Virus record (IMG/VR): IMGVR_UViG_3300032157_000371
Span: 1-38,557 of that record
DNA: 38,557 nucleotides
Origin: a virus
Direction: 5' to 3' (one strand)
The position numbers and the translations under genes are program-made. This document shows, piece after piece, positions 32,693 to 38,557 of the stretch (the first letter of the stretch is position 1; each line of letters opens with the position of its first letter). The notes under the pieces are model-generated. The model searched no databases, was not told the DNA's origin, and saw nothing but the letters and a program-made list of their open reading frames with translations.

Positions 32693-32982
32693 TTGCCGCC
32701 GCGGCACAAACCGTAACCATCGAATGGTCCGACGTGCAGGCCGACACTTACAGCGTTTACCGGGCCACTGGTCCGTGCGCGACGGCTACGACGTTCACGC
32801 TGCGAGCCCAAGGCGTCACTGGAACGGTATGGACTGATTCGGGACTCACCAGCGGGACGTACTGCTACTACGCCACGGCCGTCGAGAACGGGGTGGAGTC
32901 GGAGGCCGGGCACTCAATGGAGATATCGCTGCGGCCGGTGGCGCCGGGCATCAAATCGCTAAAGTCTGGAGTCGCGAAATGA
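32644..32982 (+). CDS. Secreted single fibronectin type III protein
   Basis: 112 residues from ATG 32644 with AAGGAG six bases upstream, inside the sigma-like gene end. A signal peptide (MFFRNLAFCVLAAACLIAAA) is followed by one Fn3 fold: VTIEWSDVQADTYSVYRATG, and SGTYCYYATAVENGVESEAG. It probably leaves the cytoplasm or sits on the outer face. Lipobox fit (AAAC) is weak. Role in a lysis operon is unclear. Confidence 0.7.
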   Translation: MFFRNLAFCVLAAACLIAAAAQTVTIEWSDVQADTYSVYRATGPCATATTFTLRAQGVTGTVWTDSGLTSGTYCYYATAVENGVESEAGHSMEISLRPVAPGIKSLKSGVAK

Positions 32983-33347
32983 AAGCCCTCCTAATCACCG
33001 CCATTTTGTCGCTTGCCGTCACCGCCCAGGACGCCGTAACGATCACCATTAAAGCTGGCGACACCACGCGGACGGTTACGCTATCCGGCGAGGCGGCGGC
33101 GCCCATCATCCAAGCCGCCGAGCACACGGTCAAGCAGTCGCCCGCGCTGTTCAAAAACTCCATCGATGTCCTTCTGCATAACCTCGCCGCGTCCGCCATC
33201 GCCACGCTCCTGTACATGCCGGGCGCGAAACTCGCGGATCTGCTCATCGCACAGAAGGCCGCACAGAGGGCTCTTGATGACGAGGTGGCCAGGGTACAGG
33301 AAGTGATTCGATCCCAAGTCGTGGAGACCCAGGCCGCCAAGCCCTGA
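32979..33347 (+). CDS. Secreted small protein
   Basis: 122 residues, ATGA-coupled. A likely signal peptide (KALLITAILSLAVTAQ) is followed by a beta segment (VTITIKAGDTTRTVTLSG) and helices with a hydrophobic stretch (ASAIATLLYMPGAKLADLLI). No family. It may be a partner of the Fn3 protein or part of the lysis/envelope group, since the two are adjacent and both look exported. Confidence 0.6.
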   Translation: MKALLITAILSLAVTAQDAVTITIKAGDTTRTVTLSGEAAAPIIQAAEHTVKQSPALFKNSIDVLLHNLAASAIATLLYMPGAKLADLLIAQKAAQRALDDEVARVQEVIRSQVVETQAAKP

Positions 33348-33574
33348 TGGACGCACTGGCCAATTCCCGGCCAGGCTGCGCCGCGTGCCACGGCTGCGGG
33401 TATCGGCCGAGCGGCCAGGCGTGCGCGTGCGTATGCCGGCGGCTGGCGCGCGAGCGAGAATCCCTACGAAGCGATTGGGAGCGCCTGTGGCTCGACGCGC
33501 GGCGCCGGCCGTGGGAGTTTCCGCCGTCACCGGTGTTGGCGAGTTCCTGGGCGTCAAACTGGGGGCGCGGCTAG
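33347..33574 (+). CDS. Small Cys-rich protein
   Basis: 75 residues, TGATG-coupled. CAACHGCGY and CACVC (residues 11-30) resemble the CGSCGGSG / CSC pattern at the C-terminus of the first gene in the window, and probably bind Zn. The rest is basic and Trp-rich. It ends the + operon at the point where the minus-strand cassette begins. Confidence 0.5.
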   Translation: MDALANSRPGCAACHGCGYRPSGQACACVCRRLARERESLRSDWERLWLDARRRPWEFPPSPVLASSWASNWGRG

Positions 33575-33606
33575 CCGAAGGAAATCAGGAGCGCGGCGGG
33601 CTAAAA

Positions 33607-34116
33607 CTAAATGTTGACAATTTGGAGTGTAGCCGCCGGGTCGAACTCCGCGCCGCAGCTCGGGCATGTCACCTTGGCGAGGTCCCATCGAGTGACGTAG
33701 CGATAGTATTGGTGGTACAGCGCTCGTCGGCTAAGATCGGAAAGCGATGCGACACGCCGTAGCGTCTCGAGTGCCGATTTTTCAACCGTCATGGGTTCGG
33801 TGAAAGAGACAAACGATTCCGGCAGAAGATCCCTGTATTGCGGCAAAAAGAGAGCCGATAGCACTTTGTTCTTCTTTATGTTCCCGTGCCCGCCACCTGG
33901 AAGTTTTGAAAGGGGAAACACTGGTGCGACGATAAGCCGCGGCGCATTACCTTTGTCTATATCGCAGCTTTGGCTGAGCAACATGGCGAAATGCAAGTCC
34001 TTCGCCGGCACGACTTCAGCGGCGTTGTCTCCGGCAACACGGAAAAAACGGACGTCTGCGAAGATGTCGCCTTGCCGCAGATTTGCGATTGGCTGCTCGA
34101 AGTATTCTTCGCCCAT
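33607..34116 (-). CDS. Hypothetical protein with SQSCD motif and C-terminal CxxC
   Basis: 169 residues, minus strand. LRQGDIFADVRFFRVAG and LHFAMLLSQSCDIDKGNAPR are typical of an uncharacterised family in which SQ-x-CD is conserved. The C-terminus ends TCPSCGAEFDPAATLQIVNI, a CxxC metal-like motif. It is the last of three minus-strand genes, eight bases after the previous stop. Function unknown; may be defence or stress related. Confidence 0.55.
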   Translation of the reverse strand: MGEEYFEQPIANLRQGDIFADVRFFRVAGDNAAEVVPAKDLHFAMLLSQSCDIDKGNAPRLIVAPVFPLSKLPGGGHGNIKKNKVLSALFLPQYRDLLPESFVSFTEPMTVEKSALETLRRVASLSDLSRRALYHQYYRYVTRWDLAKVTCPSCGAEFDPAATLQIVNI

Positions 34117-34124
34117 TCTAAGAG

Positions 34125-34502
34125 CTAGTCCATGAAATACGGCTCGTCGACGACGTCATCATCTGCGGACGGCACGAAGAGGGTGTGGGAAAGAAGTGCA
34201 AGGCGGGAAGTGGAAAGACCTGCGTTGGCAATTCCTTGAGATGGAGATCCGCGGTCTGGGTTGCGGTCCTGGCGTGCCGTAAGGAATCGTTCGAAGGTTT
34301 CACGGTCGCTCGAAGTATATGCTGCCGCCGATGACGCTTGAAAGCCGGAGCCAAGGACGATTGCAATCGCCACCTTCGCAATTCGGCTGGATGATGCGGT
34401 GACGCGATCCGGTGAAGGTTTTGCGGAACGCGATTGAGGCATCGCATCGACGATGTCGTCGACTACATCCCATTTCCGCTCAGTCAGCCGTTTTGTGATC
34501 AT
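34125..34502 (-). CDS. Hypothetical membrane/exported-type protein
   Basis: 125 residues from ATG 34502, chosen because AAGGAG lies at a proper distance (an ATG at 34508 is too close). Residues 41-61 (IAKVAIAIVLGSGFQASSAA) are hydrophobic and may be a membrane anchor. The end is acidic (DDDVVDEPYFMD). It overlaps the gene upstream and is close to the gene downstream on the same strand. No family recognised. Confidence 0.5.
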   Translation of the reverse strand: MITKRLTERKWDVVDDIVDAMPQSRSAKPSPDRVTASSSRIAKVAIAIVLGSGFQASSAAAYTSSDRETFERFLTARQDRNPDRGSPSQGIANAGLSTSRLALLSHTLFVPSADDDVVDEPYFMD

Positions 34503-35103
34503 TCCCATACTCCTTTTCTAATAACTCGCCAAATGGAATAACCTGCTGGAGGAGCTCATTTAACAAGGGGGTCGAGATGGATACTCGTATAACCGGGTTT
34601 AAGTCGATGGAATTTTTCCTTCCAGTTCGAGCATGGTGCACGTCGCCCGGGGAGATGTAGTAGAAATCCAGGACTGCTTCCGAAGCCATAACCGATATGA
34701 ATACGGTACTTACGTGAAACGTTTGGACTTTTTCTAACGTTCTGAGGTTGGAGGGAGCGACGGGATTTAACTCGTGGCCGCGCGAGAGATTTGCAACTGT
34801 TTCTACCAGTCGCCGTGAGTTAACCCAGACACCTCGGTAAAAGTGTTCTTCGGACCACGTGATTTCAATTTTGGAACGCAAGTTCTCTTCGCCGCCGGCG
34901 AGCTTTCCGAAGCACAAAGCGATACCGGTTCGAGTTCGCAGAACTTCGCAGAAGTCTGCATCATAGTGAAGGTTCGGGACGTCGGCGGTAGAATAGTCTA
35001 CGTCTATTTCCAGCGTCGCCGTGGTTTCATCCCTCGGCAACACCCGTAAAGTTACGGGCCCCCTCCCGGAAATCTCCAGCGCTTTTTGCTTGGGGTTCCT
35101 CAT
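34480..35103 (-). CDS. Hypothetical protein, first of minus-strand cassette
   Basis: 207 residues. VDYSTADVPNLHYDADFCEV and KIEITWSEEHFYRGVWVNSR look like a beta-rich fold; the end (NELLQQVIPFGELLEKEYG) is helical. This layout is slightly like DUF3467-type proteins but that is a weak guess. It heads the three-gene cassette; no clear ribosome site. The cassette is bordered by the + operon and a minus-strand nuclease-like gene. Confidence 0.55.
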   Translation of the reverse strand: MRNPKQKALEISGRGPVTLRVLPRDETTATLEIDVDYSTADVPNLHYDADFCEVLRTRTGIALCFGKLAGGEENLRSKIEITWSEEHFYRGVWVNSRRLVETVANLSRGHELNPVAPSNLRTLEKVQTFHVSTVFISVMASEAVLDFYYISPGDVHHARTGRKNSIDLNPVIRVSISTPLLNELLQQVIPFGELLEKEYGNDHKTAD

Positions 35104-35199
35104 AGACTTGGATCGACAGGCCTCATTAAAAGTGTAGACGCATTTTTCAAACCATTCGAGGTTACTTTTGTTTGGAACGCCGCGCGGCGGCGGGTGCGT

Positions 35200-35589
35200 T
35201 CATTCTACTCGATCCTTCGCTCTGGCAGCTTCAATAGTCTGCCATTGCATATTGCCGGGAGAATCGGCTCCGCCGCGTTTCAACGGATGGACATGGTCGA
35301 TAACGTAGCCTTTACAGGCTCCGGAAGTTTTTCCGGTGGAGGGACAGAGATTGGCCTTCCGGAAGGACGCGCGCGCCGTGGAGCTGCGGTGGATCCGACC
35401 GGTCGACGTACGCGTGCAGGAGTGGCATTTCGCCGGCGGCCGCCTGGCGGTGGAGGCTTTCGGGACGGGGCCGCGGTAGTGGGGCCGGGCTGTTGTCCGC
35501 GAGGTAGCGCTACTCGAGGAGCGGCCTTTCGCGTCGACGGGCTGCAGGCCGGCGATCGCCAGTAAGACGAACAGCAGGAGCTTAGTCAT
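35200..35589 (-). CDS. Secreted HNH endonuclease-like protein
   Basis: 129 residues. A signal peptide (MTKLLLFVLLAIAGLQPVDA) is followed by a basic, low-complexity spacer. The HNH core is visible: FRKANLCPSTGKTSGACKGY, then VIDHVHPLKRGGADSPGNMQ with the Asp-His pair and the N of the HNH loop. It would cut DNA outside the cytoplasm. Similar exported HNH proteins exist in bacteria. It is on the minus strand, divergent from the next gene. Confidence 0.75.
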   Translation of the reverse strand: MTKLLLFVLLAIAGLQPVDAKGRSSSSATSRTTARPHYRGPVPKASTARRPPAKCHSCTRTSTGRIHRSSTARASFRKANLCPSTGKTSGACKGYVIDHVHPLKRGGADSPGNMQWQTIEAARAKDRVE

Positions 35590-35635
35590 TGGGGGCGACC
35601 AGTATCATACACTTTTCTGGCTGGCATTCACTTGA

Positions 35636-35658
35636 CGCCTGGGGCCGGTTACCAGGCG
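35636..35658. repeat. Inverted repeat between divergent genes
   Basis: CGCCTGG and CCAGGCG form a 7-bp stem around a nine-base loop in the 106-base gap between the HNH gene (minus) and the KOW-like gene (plus). It may be an operator or a hairpin. TATGAT at 35672-35677 with TTACCA 18 bases before could serve the + gene. Confidence 0.4.
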
Positions 35659-35695
35659 CCTCCGAGCGGCGGTATGATGTCGGAGAATCTTCGCC

Positions 35696-35962
35696 ATGAC
35701 AATAAAGCTTACCGATCGAGTTCGAATAGAGTGCGCGTCGAGTGCGTACAACGGGATAGCCGGCGTCGTTCATGAGATCCAGGAATCCAGTCGTTATGCC
35801 ATAGTCCTACTGCCGGCTGGAACGGAGTTGCGGGTTGAGAAGATCGAGCAAAACGCAATTCGGACCCAACGCGCCGCTTCTGAAAAGAAGAACCCGATCC
35901 CGCCGGGAGACCCACAATGGTTTCCGCTGGAGTGGCTGGTACCTGCAGGTGGAGATTCATAA
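35696..35962 (+). CDS. Small KOW-like protein
   Basis: 88 residues. KLTDRVRIECASSAYNGIAG and VVHEIQESSRYAIVLLPAGT form a beta-barrel pattern like KOW or SH3 units (D-x-V-x-I ... G-x-x-G-x-V). The opposite strand has an 83-codon open frame here, but this one has the better composition. It meets the BRCT gene tail to tail. Confidence 0.5.
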   Translation: MTIKLTDRVRIECASSAYNGIAGVVHEIQESSRYAIVLLPAGTELRVEKIEQNAIRTQRAASEKKNPIPPGDPQWFPLEWLVPAGGDS

Positions 35963-35984
35963 GTTCATATTCAGATGGCGGTGG

Positions 35985-36641
35985 TCAGGCCAGTGATCGC
36001 AGCCAGGTCTCCTCACTTATGATGGCGATTCGCTTCGATTGCTGAAGCTCTTTCGCCCGTTCGATCTTCCGTCCCCATGGGGTGTGGATCCAGTCCCGCG
36101 AGCCCATTGCCCCGATAACCAGGTAGTTGATCCTCAACGTGACGGAATCCTCGCAGAGACCGCCGCGAAGTTCAGTCTCTCGCTGGCAGTAAGCACGTGT
36201 CCCGGATGCAAATTTCCCCGTGAACACGAAGACATTGTTGTCGAAAACGACAGCCGGCACCGGTTTACAGAGTGGAAGCTCCGTGGCCGCGTCGACGGAC
36301 TGCTCGTCGCCTCCGATAACCTCCAAAAGTAAGTCCTTTAAACCGTCCAGCTCGCTCTCGGTTACCACCCCGTCTTCATAGATCCTGTTTAGCCGAGCGA
36401 CGATGGGACCGGCCGGCCACTCACCCGCCTCAACTCCGTAGTTTAGACACCATCTGGCCAGCAGGTCGGACTCGGCGCGGCAGACGCGGCCGTCCGCGAT
36501 GATACCCCGGATGATGCCGATTAACTCGTCGTAATTGCGACCGGTCCGGCGCGGCCGATTGAAAAACGCGTTGAGAGGTTGGCCGTCACCATCCCGTTCA
36601 TTGGGAATTTGGGGCGGCCCGCCAAGGTTGTAAATAGACAT
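35985..36641 (-). CDS. Helical (TerB-like) plus BRCT domain protein
   Basis: 218 residues; GGAGG precedes the ATG. Residues 38-110 (NYDELIGIIRGIIADGRVCR, RIYEDGVVTESELDGLKDLL) are helical and TerB/EF-like. Residues 133-216 are a BRCT domain: VFVFTGKFASGTRAYC, LRINYLVIGAMGSRDWIHTP and WGRKIERAKELQQSKRIAII. This pair is common in bacteria, often annotated as BRCT or NAD-dependent DNA ligase-like. It has no ligase catalytic domain. It may bind damaged or phosphorylated partners. Confidence 0.75.
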   Translation of the reverse strand: MSIYNLGGPPQIPNERDGDGQPLNAFFNRPRRTGRNYDELIGIIRGIIADGRVCRAESDLLARWCLNYGVEAGEWPAGPIVARLNRIYEDGVVTESELDGLKDLLLEVIGGDEQSVDAATELPLCKPVPAVVFDNNVFVFTGKFASGTRAYCQRETELRGGLCEDSVTLRINYLVIGAMGSRDWIHTPWGRKIERAKELQQSKRIAIISEETWLRSLA

Positions 36642-36716
36642 CGCTCCTCCATGGGCCGAAAAGAGGCGATCGGCTGGAAGCCGCTGTCACTCTTCGGTTT
36701 ATAAAGGTGGTCTTCC

Positions 36717-36737
36717 CGGGCGGCTTGGCCCCGCCCG
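36717..36737. repeat. Inverted repeat (hairpin) between minus-strand genes
   Basis: CGGGCGG and CCGCCCG form a 7-bp stem with a seven-base loop. It lies between the regulator-like minus gene and the BRCT gene. No T-run follows on either strand, so a terminator role is weak. It may also be chance in GC-rich DNA. Confidence 0.3.
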
Positions 36738-36814
36738 TATTGAGTAATCCATCCTGGATTCACTGCTTCGACTCACCCGCACGTCGGCGGGCCTTCCGCT
36801 TCCGCACGACGGCA

Positions 36815-37393
36815 TCAGCGGGCAACTTGCTTCTTTACTGCTCTCTTTGCAGGAACTCTTCGACCAGCTTGGTTTCCACCTCGATAGCCTCGACTTGCAT
36901 CAGCAATATCTTTTTTCTCGCCTCTGCCAAGCTCTTCCATCGTTGGAGAAAGTCCTGTTTCCACTCCTTCGGATCCGGTGGCTGTTCCGGCATTGTGAAG
37001 ATCGATGCCATGGTTGGTTTCCTTTATGCGCGCGGCGGCGCTGGTTGCGTCTGCCGAGCGCTTGGCGAGCTCGGCGATCAGCGTCTGGGTGTGGTTAAGA
37101 ATTAGTAGCAAACTTTCGATTTCGTCGGAATAGGCCGTTTGACCCGTTTGTTCCTCGGGTATTTGCGGCGTGGGAATAGGCTCGTCGATGGAAGTTCCTA
37201 AGGGATAGGGCTGACGTTCGCCGGTGATATGGCTCTTGCGCCATGTATCAACGATGTCCCATTGCGTAAGCTTTTGCTTTCGCTGTTTCGCCTCATAGCT
37301 CAACCGGTCGATTTCGGACTTGGCAGACTCAGACACTTTGACGGTTGGAAATTTATTTGACGTGTTATCAGCACTTTGCGAACGACTCTGCAT
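36815..37393 (-). CDS. Hypothetical regulator-like protein
   Basis: 192 residues from ATG 37393. An ATG/GTG further upstream would run through the promoter region and the opposite gene. FPTVKVSESAKSEIDRLSYE and AKQRKQKLTQWDIVDTWRKS look like a small DNA-binding helix unit. The last 65 residues are low complexity and overlap the nested 58-residue ORF, so the true protein may end earlier or the overlap may be real. It lies divergent from the RHH-like gene. No ribosome site. Confidence 0.5.
   Translation of the reverse strand: MQSRSQSADNTSNKFPTVKVSESAKSEIDRLSYEAKQRKQKLTQWDIVDTWRKSHITGERQPYPLGTSIDEPIPTPQIPEEQTGQTAYSDEIESLLLILNHTQTLIAELAKRSADATSAAARIKETNHGIDLHNAGTATGSEGVETGLSPTMEELGRGEKKDIADASRGYRGGNQAGRRVPAKRAVKKQVAR
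36835..37011 (-). CDS. Small helical protein nested in a longer ORF
   Basis: 58 residues with a good AAGGA eight bases before the ATG. MASIFTMPEQPPDPKEWKQD, then FLQRWKSLAEARKKILLMQV and a Glu-rich end have a natural protein composition: coiled-coil or helical. It is wholly inside the 3' end of a longer minus-strand ORF in another frame, and its composition is better than the C-terminus of that longer frame. Confidence 0.6.
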   Translation of the reverse strand: MASIFTMPEQPPDPKEWKQDFLQRWKSLAEARKKILLMQVEAIEVETKLVEEFLQREQ

Positions 37394-37398
37394 ATTTG

Positions 37399-37428
37399 GT
37401 GATTTTTCTACTTGTGATTTTTCTACTT
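37399..37428. repeat. Tandem 15-bp repeat in divergent promoter region
   Basis: GTGATTTTTCTACTT occurs twice, back to back, without mismatch. It lies between the regulator-like gene (minus) and the RHH-like gene (plus), which have a 61-base gap. It is AT-rich in a GC-rich window. A likely operator, perhaps for the RHH-like protein, which bind tandem half-sites. TTGTGA (37413) and GATACT (37435) could be the plus-strand promoter. Confidence 0.65.
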
Positions 37429-37454
37429 TTAAGCGATACTCACAATCACAACTG

Positions 37455-37649
37455 ATGGAACAAACGTTACCACAAGCACAGCCGGAACTGATGACGACAA
37501 GGATCACGGTACCGGTAGAGGTGTGGCTGAGGTTCAAGTCCAAGGCGGTAGCAAACGGGCGGACAGTGATTGATGCGCTTCCAGAGGCGCTGGATCAGTG
37601 GACCGAGTCTCAACAACAACCAACAAATAAGGCCAAAACAAATGAATAA
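37455..37649 (+). CDS. Ribbon-helix-helix-like DNA-binding protein
   Basis: 64 residues from ATG 37455. Residues 13-52 (MTTRITVPVEVWLRFKSKAV, ANGRTVIDALPEALDQWTES) match the ribbon strand and two helices of CopG/Arc-type proteins. The long upstream extension (37320) is not likely. The ATG is close to a putative promoter, so a short leader is probable. Might be a repressor, a partition accessory protein, or an antitoxin. Confidence 0.6.
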   Translation: MEQTLPQAQPELMTTRITVPVEVWLRFKSKAVANGRTVIDALPEALDQWTESQQQPTNKAKTNE

Positions 37650-37929
37650 ACAATCAACAGCCTTGCAACTAATAGACGGGGGGCGATTTACGGCCGCGCA
37701 TGCAGCATTAGCGCGGGCGAGGGTGCGGGAAGAAGTGGTGGAGGACCGGCGGCGGGGGGAGCGGCTGCAGGCGATCGCGAAGCGGCGAAAGATCGGGTAC
37801 AACGATGTACTGACGTTGGTGGAGGAAGCGGGTGCAGAACGGGTGAGAGCCGCACGCCAAGACGGCTTTCGGGACGGTCTGTGCGCGGCACGGATGGCGC
37901 CGGCGACTTCGCCGCGGAGGGCGGCATGA
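37642..37929 (+). CDS. Hypothetical basic protein
   Basis: 95 residues from ATG 37642, overlapping the RHH-like gene by 8 bases. Arg/Ala-rich and helical (AHAALARARVREEVVEDRRR and GERLQAIAKRRKIGYNDVLT). It may bind nucleic acid or be a partner of the RHH-like protein. No family. Followed by an ATGA-coupled membrane peptide. Confidence 0.5.
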   Translation: MNKQSTALQLIDGGRFTAAHAALARARVREEVVEDRRRGERLQAIAKRRKIGYNDVLTLVEEAGAERVRAARQDGFRDGLCAARMAPATSPRRAA

Positions 37930-38012
37930 AGAGCCGAACTTGGATTTACGTGACAGCGACAGTATTCATCGGCTCCTTGCTGGGTGTGTTGCTCGCGTGG
38001 AGGTTTGAGTAG
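37926..38012 (+). CDS. 28-residue membrane peptide
   Basis: 28 residues, ATGA-coupled with the gene before: MKSRTWIYVTATVFIGSLLG plus VLLAWRFE. One hydrophobic helix with a basic N-terminus. Too short for family assignment. The coupling and composition support it. Confidence 0.45.
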   Translation: MKSRTWIYVTATVFIGSLLGVLLAWRFE

Positions 38013-38014
38013 CC

Positions 38015-38557
38015 ATGAGCATCGATATCTTAAATCGGTGGACCAGGGCGACGGTGTACCACGCCGTCGACGCAACGGACATTCGTTCCGCCGTGCTGGC
38101 GGCGATAGACGCCGGGGCGAACCTTCGCGAGGCGAACCTTGCCGAGGCGAACCTTCGCGAGGCGAACCTTGCCGAGGCGAACCTTGGCGGGGCGAACCTT
38201 GGCGGGGCGAACCTTCGCGGGGCGAACCTTGGCGGGGCGAACCTTGGCGGGGCGAACCTTGGCGAGGCGAACCTTGGCGGGGCGAACCTTCGCGGGGCGA
38301 ACCTTCGCGAGGCGAACCTTGCCGAGGCGAACCTTCGCGGGGCGAACCTTGGCGGGGCGAACCTTGGCGGGGCGAACCTTCGCGGGGCGAACCTTCGCGG
38401 GGCGAACCTTGCCGGGGCGAACCTTGCCGAGGCGAACCTTCGCGAGGCGAACCTTGCCGAGGCGAACCTTCGCGGGGCGGACCTTGCCGAGGCGAACCTT
38501 GGCGGGGCGAACCTTCGCGGGGCGAACCTTCGCGGGGCGAACCTTGCCGGGGCGAAC
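38015..38557 (+). CDS. Pentapeptide-repeat protein, 3' truncated by window end
   Basis: 181 residues seen, open to the last base. An N-terminus of about 34 residues (MSIDILNRWTRATVYHAVDA then TDIRSAVLAAIDAG) is followed by 29 full A-N-L-x-x units plus two residues. Every unit fits A(N/D)LXX, giving a right-handed beta helix (Rfr fold). Only XX varies: RE, AE, GG, RG, GE or AG. Family members can mimic DNA and protect gyrase or act on phage/host surfaces; function here is unknown. It starts two bases after the membrane peptide stop. Confidence 0.85.
   Translation, partial: MSIDILNRWTRATVYHAVDATDIRSAVLAAIDAGANLREANLAEANLREANLAEANLGGANLGGANLRGANLGGANLGGANLGEANLGGANLRGANLREANLAEANLRGANLGGANLGGANLRGANLRGANLAGANLAEANLREANLAEANLRGADLAEANLGGANLRGANLRGANLAGAN
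38117..38557 (+). repeat. 15-bp tandem repeat array, 29 units and more
   Basis: Units of GCGAACCTT followed by SGC/GCC and GRG continue unbroken to the window end. All third positions are fixed and only three bases of 15 vary, with a single AAC-to-GAC change at unit 25. Such uniformity suggests recent expansion or gene conversion and probably broke the assembly. Confidence 0.95.

Noticed and set aside
35709-35960. 83-codon minus-strand frame opposite the KOW-like gene
   Set aside because: Composition is poor, and the plus-strand frame has a plausible small beta-barrel pattern.
36521-36763. 80-codon minus-strand frame overlapping the BRCT gene start
   Set aside because: It runs into the BRCT gene in another frame, and the BRCT gene has a GGAGG site and clear domains.
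36699-36815. 38-codon minus-strand frame with TGATG coupling
   Set aside because: Pro/Arg/Ser-rich with no natural fold; probably chance in GC-rich DNA, though the coupling was noted.
38117-38557. CRISPR-like regular repeat array
   Set aside because: Units are 15 bp with no spacers and code in frame for A-N-L-x-x pentapeptides; this is a repeat protein gene.

Overview
This window is a nearly complete genome or prophage of a tailed bacteriophage with siphovirus-type architecture. From left to right it carries a replication-initiation-like gene, DNA packaging, head, head-tail connector, long-tail, host-recognition and lysis genes, almost all on the + strand. Many neighbours share ATGA, GTGA, TAATG or TGATG stop/start overlaps, which is typical of phage operons. 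No sheath or baseplate-wedge genes are seen and there is a tape-measure gene, so a long non-contractile tail is expected. No integrase, recombinase, cI-like repressor, tRNA or rRNA was recognised. The DNA is GC-rich by eye. The host cannot be fixed from sequence alone. The style of the structural genes and of the small secreted Fn3 protein makes a GC-rich Gram-negative host, possibly an acidobacterium, a guess and no more.

Layout. 1-4475: early/accessory block with a replication-organiser-like protein, a MerR/excisionase-type HTH protein, small coupled ORFs, an AT-richer pair of unknown genes and a Zn-binding HNH/DUF968-like protein. 4476-8776: packaging and portal (TerS, GpA-type TerL, gpW-like joiner, lambda-type portal). 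8773-11651: a ClpP-like protease fused to a Mu gpT-like major capsid protein, with a strong in-frame internal Shine-Dalgarno and ATG, then a DUF2190-type decoration protein flanked by hairpins. 11728-15155: connector, tail tube and tail chaperone-like genes. 15156-24240: tape measure, minor tail genes and a 1477-residue tail-tip protein that appears to fuse gpM-, gpL- and gpJ-like parts. 24237-30031: host-contact and fibre-like proteins, including a LamG/ConA-like lectin and a YFG/CEG repeat protein. 30041-33574: small ORFs, endolysin, a 39-residue membrane ORF, holin, a LuxR-type HTH protein, a sigma-70-like protein and secreted small proteins.

33607-38557 is an accessory region with strand switches. 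It holds an uncharacterised three-gene minus-strand cassette, a secreted HNH nuclease-like gene, a small KOW-like protein, a helical plus BRCT protein, and a divergent regulatory region with a perfect tandem 15-bp repeat. To its right are a ribbon-helix-helix-like protein, a 28-residue membrane peptide and a pentapeptide-repeat protein whose 15-bp array runs off the end of the window.

The most unusual points are the protease-capsid fusion with a built-in second start, the fused tail tip with four cysteines spaced like the gpL Fe-S site, the sigma/LuxR pair inside the lysis operon, the YFG/CEG repeat protein, the minus-strand cassette, and the nearly uniform pentapeptide array. No stretch longer than 300 bases lacks a gene call.
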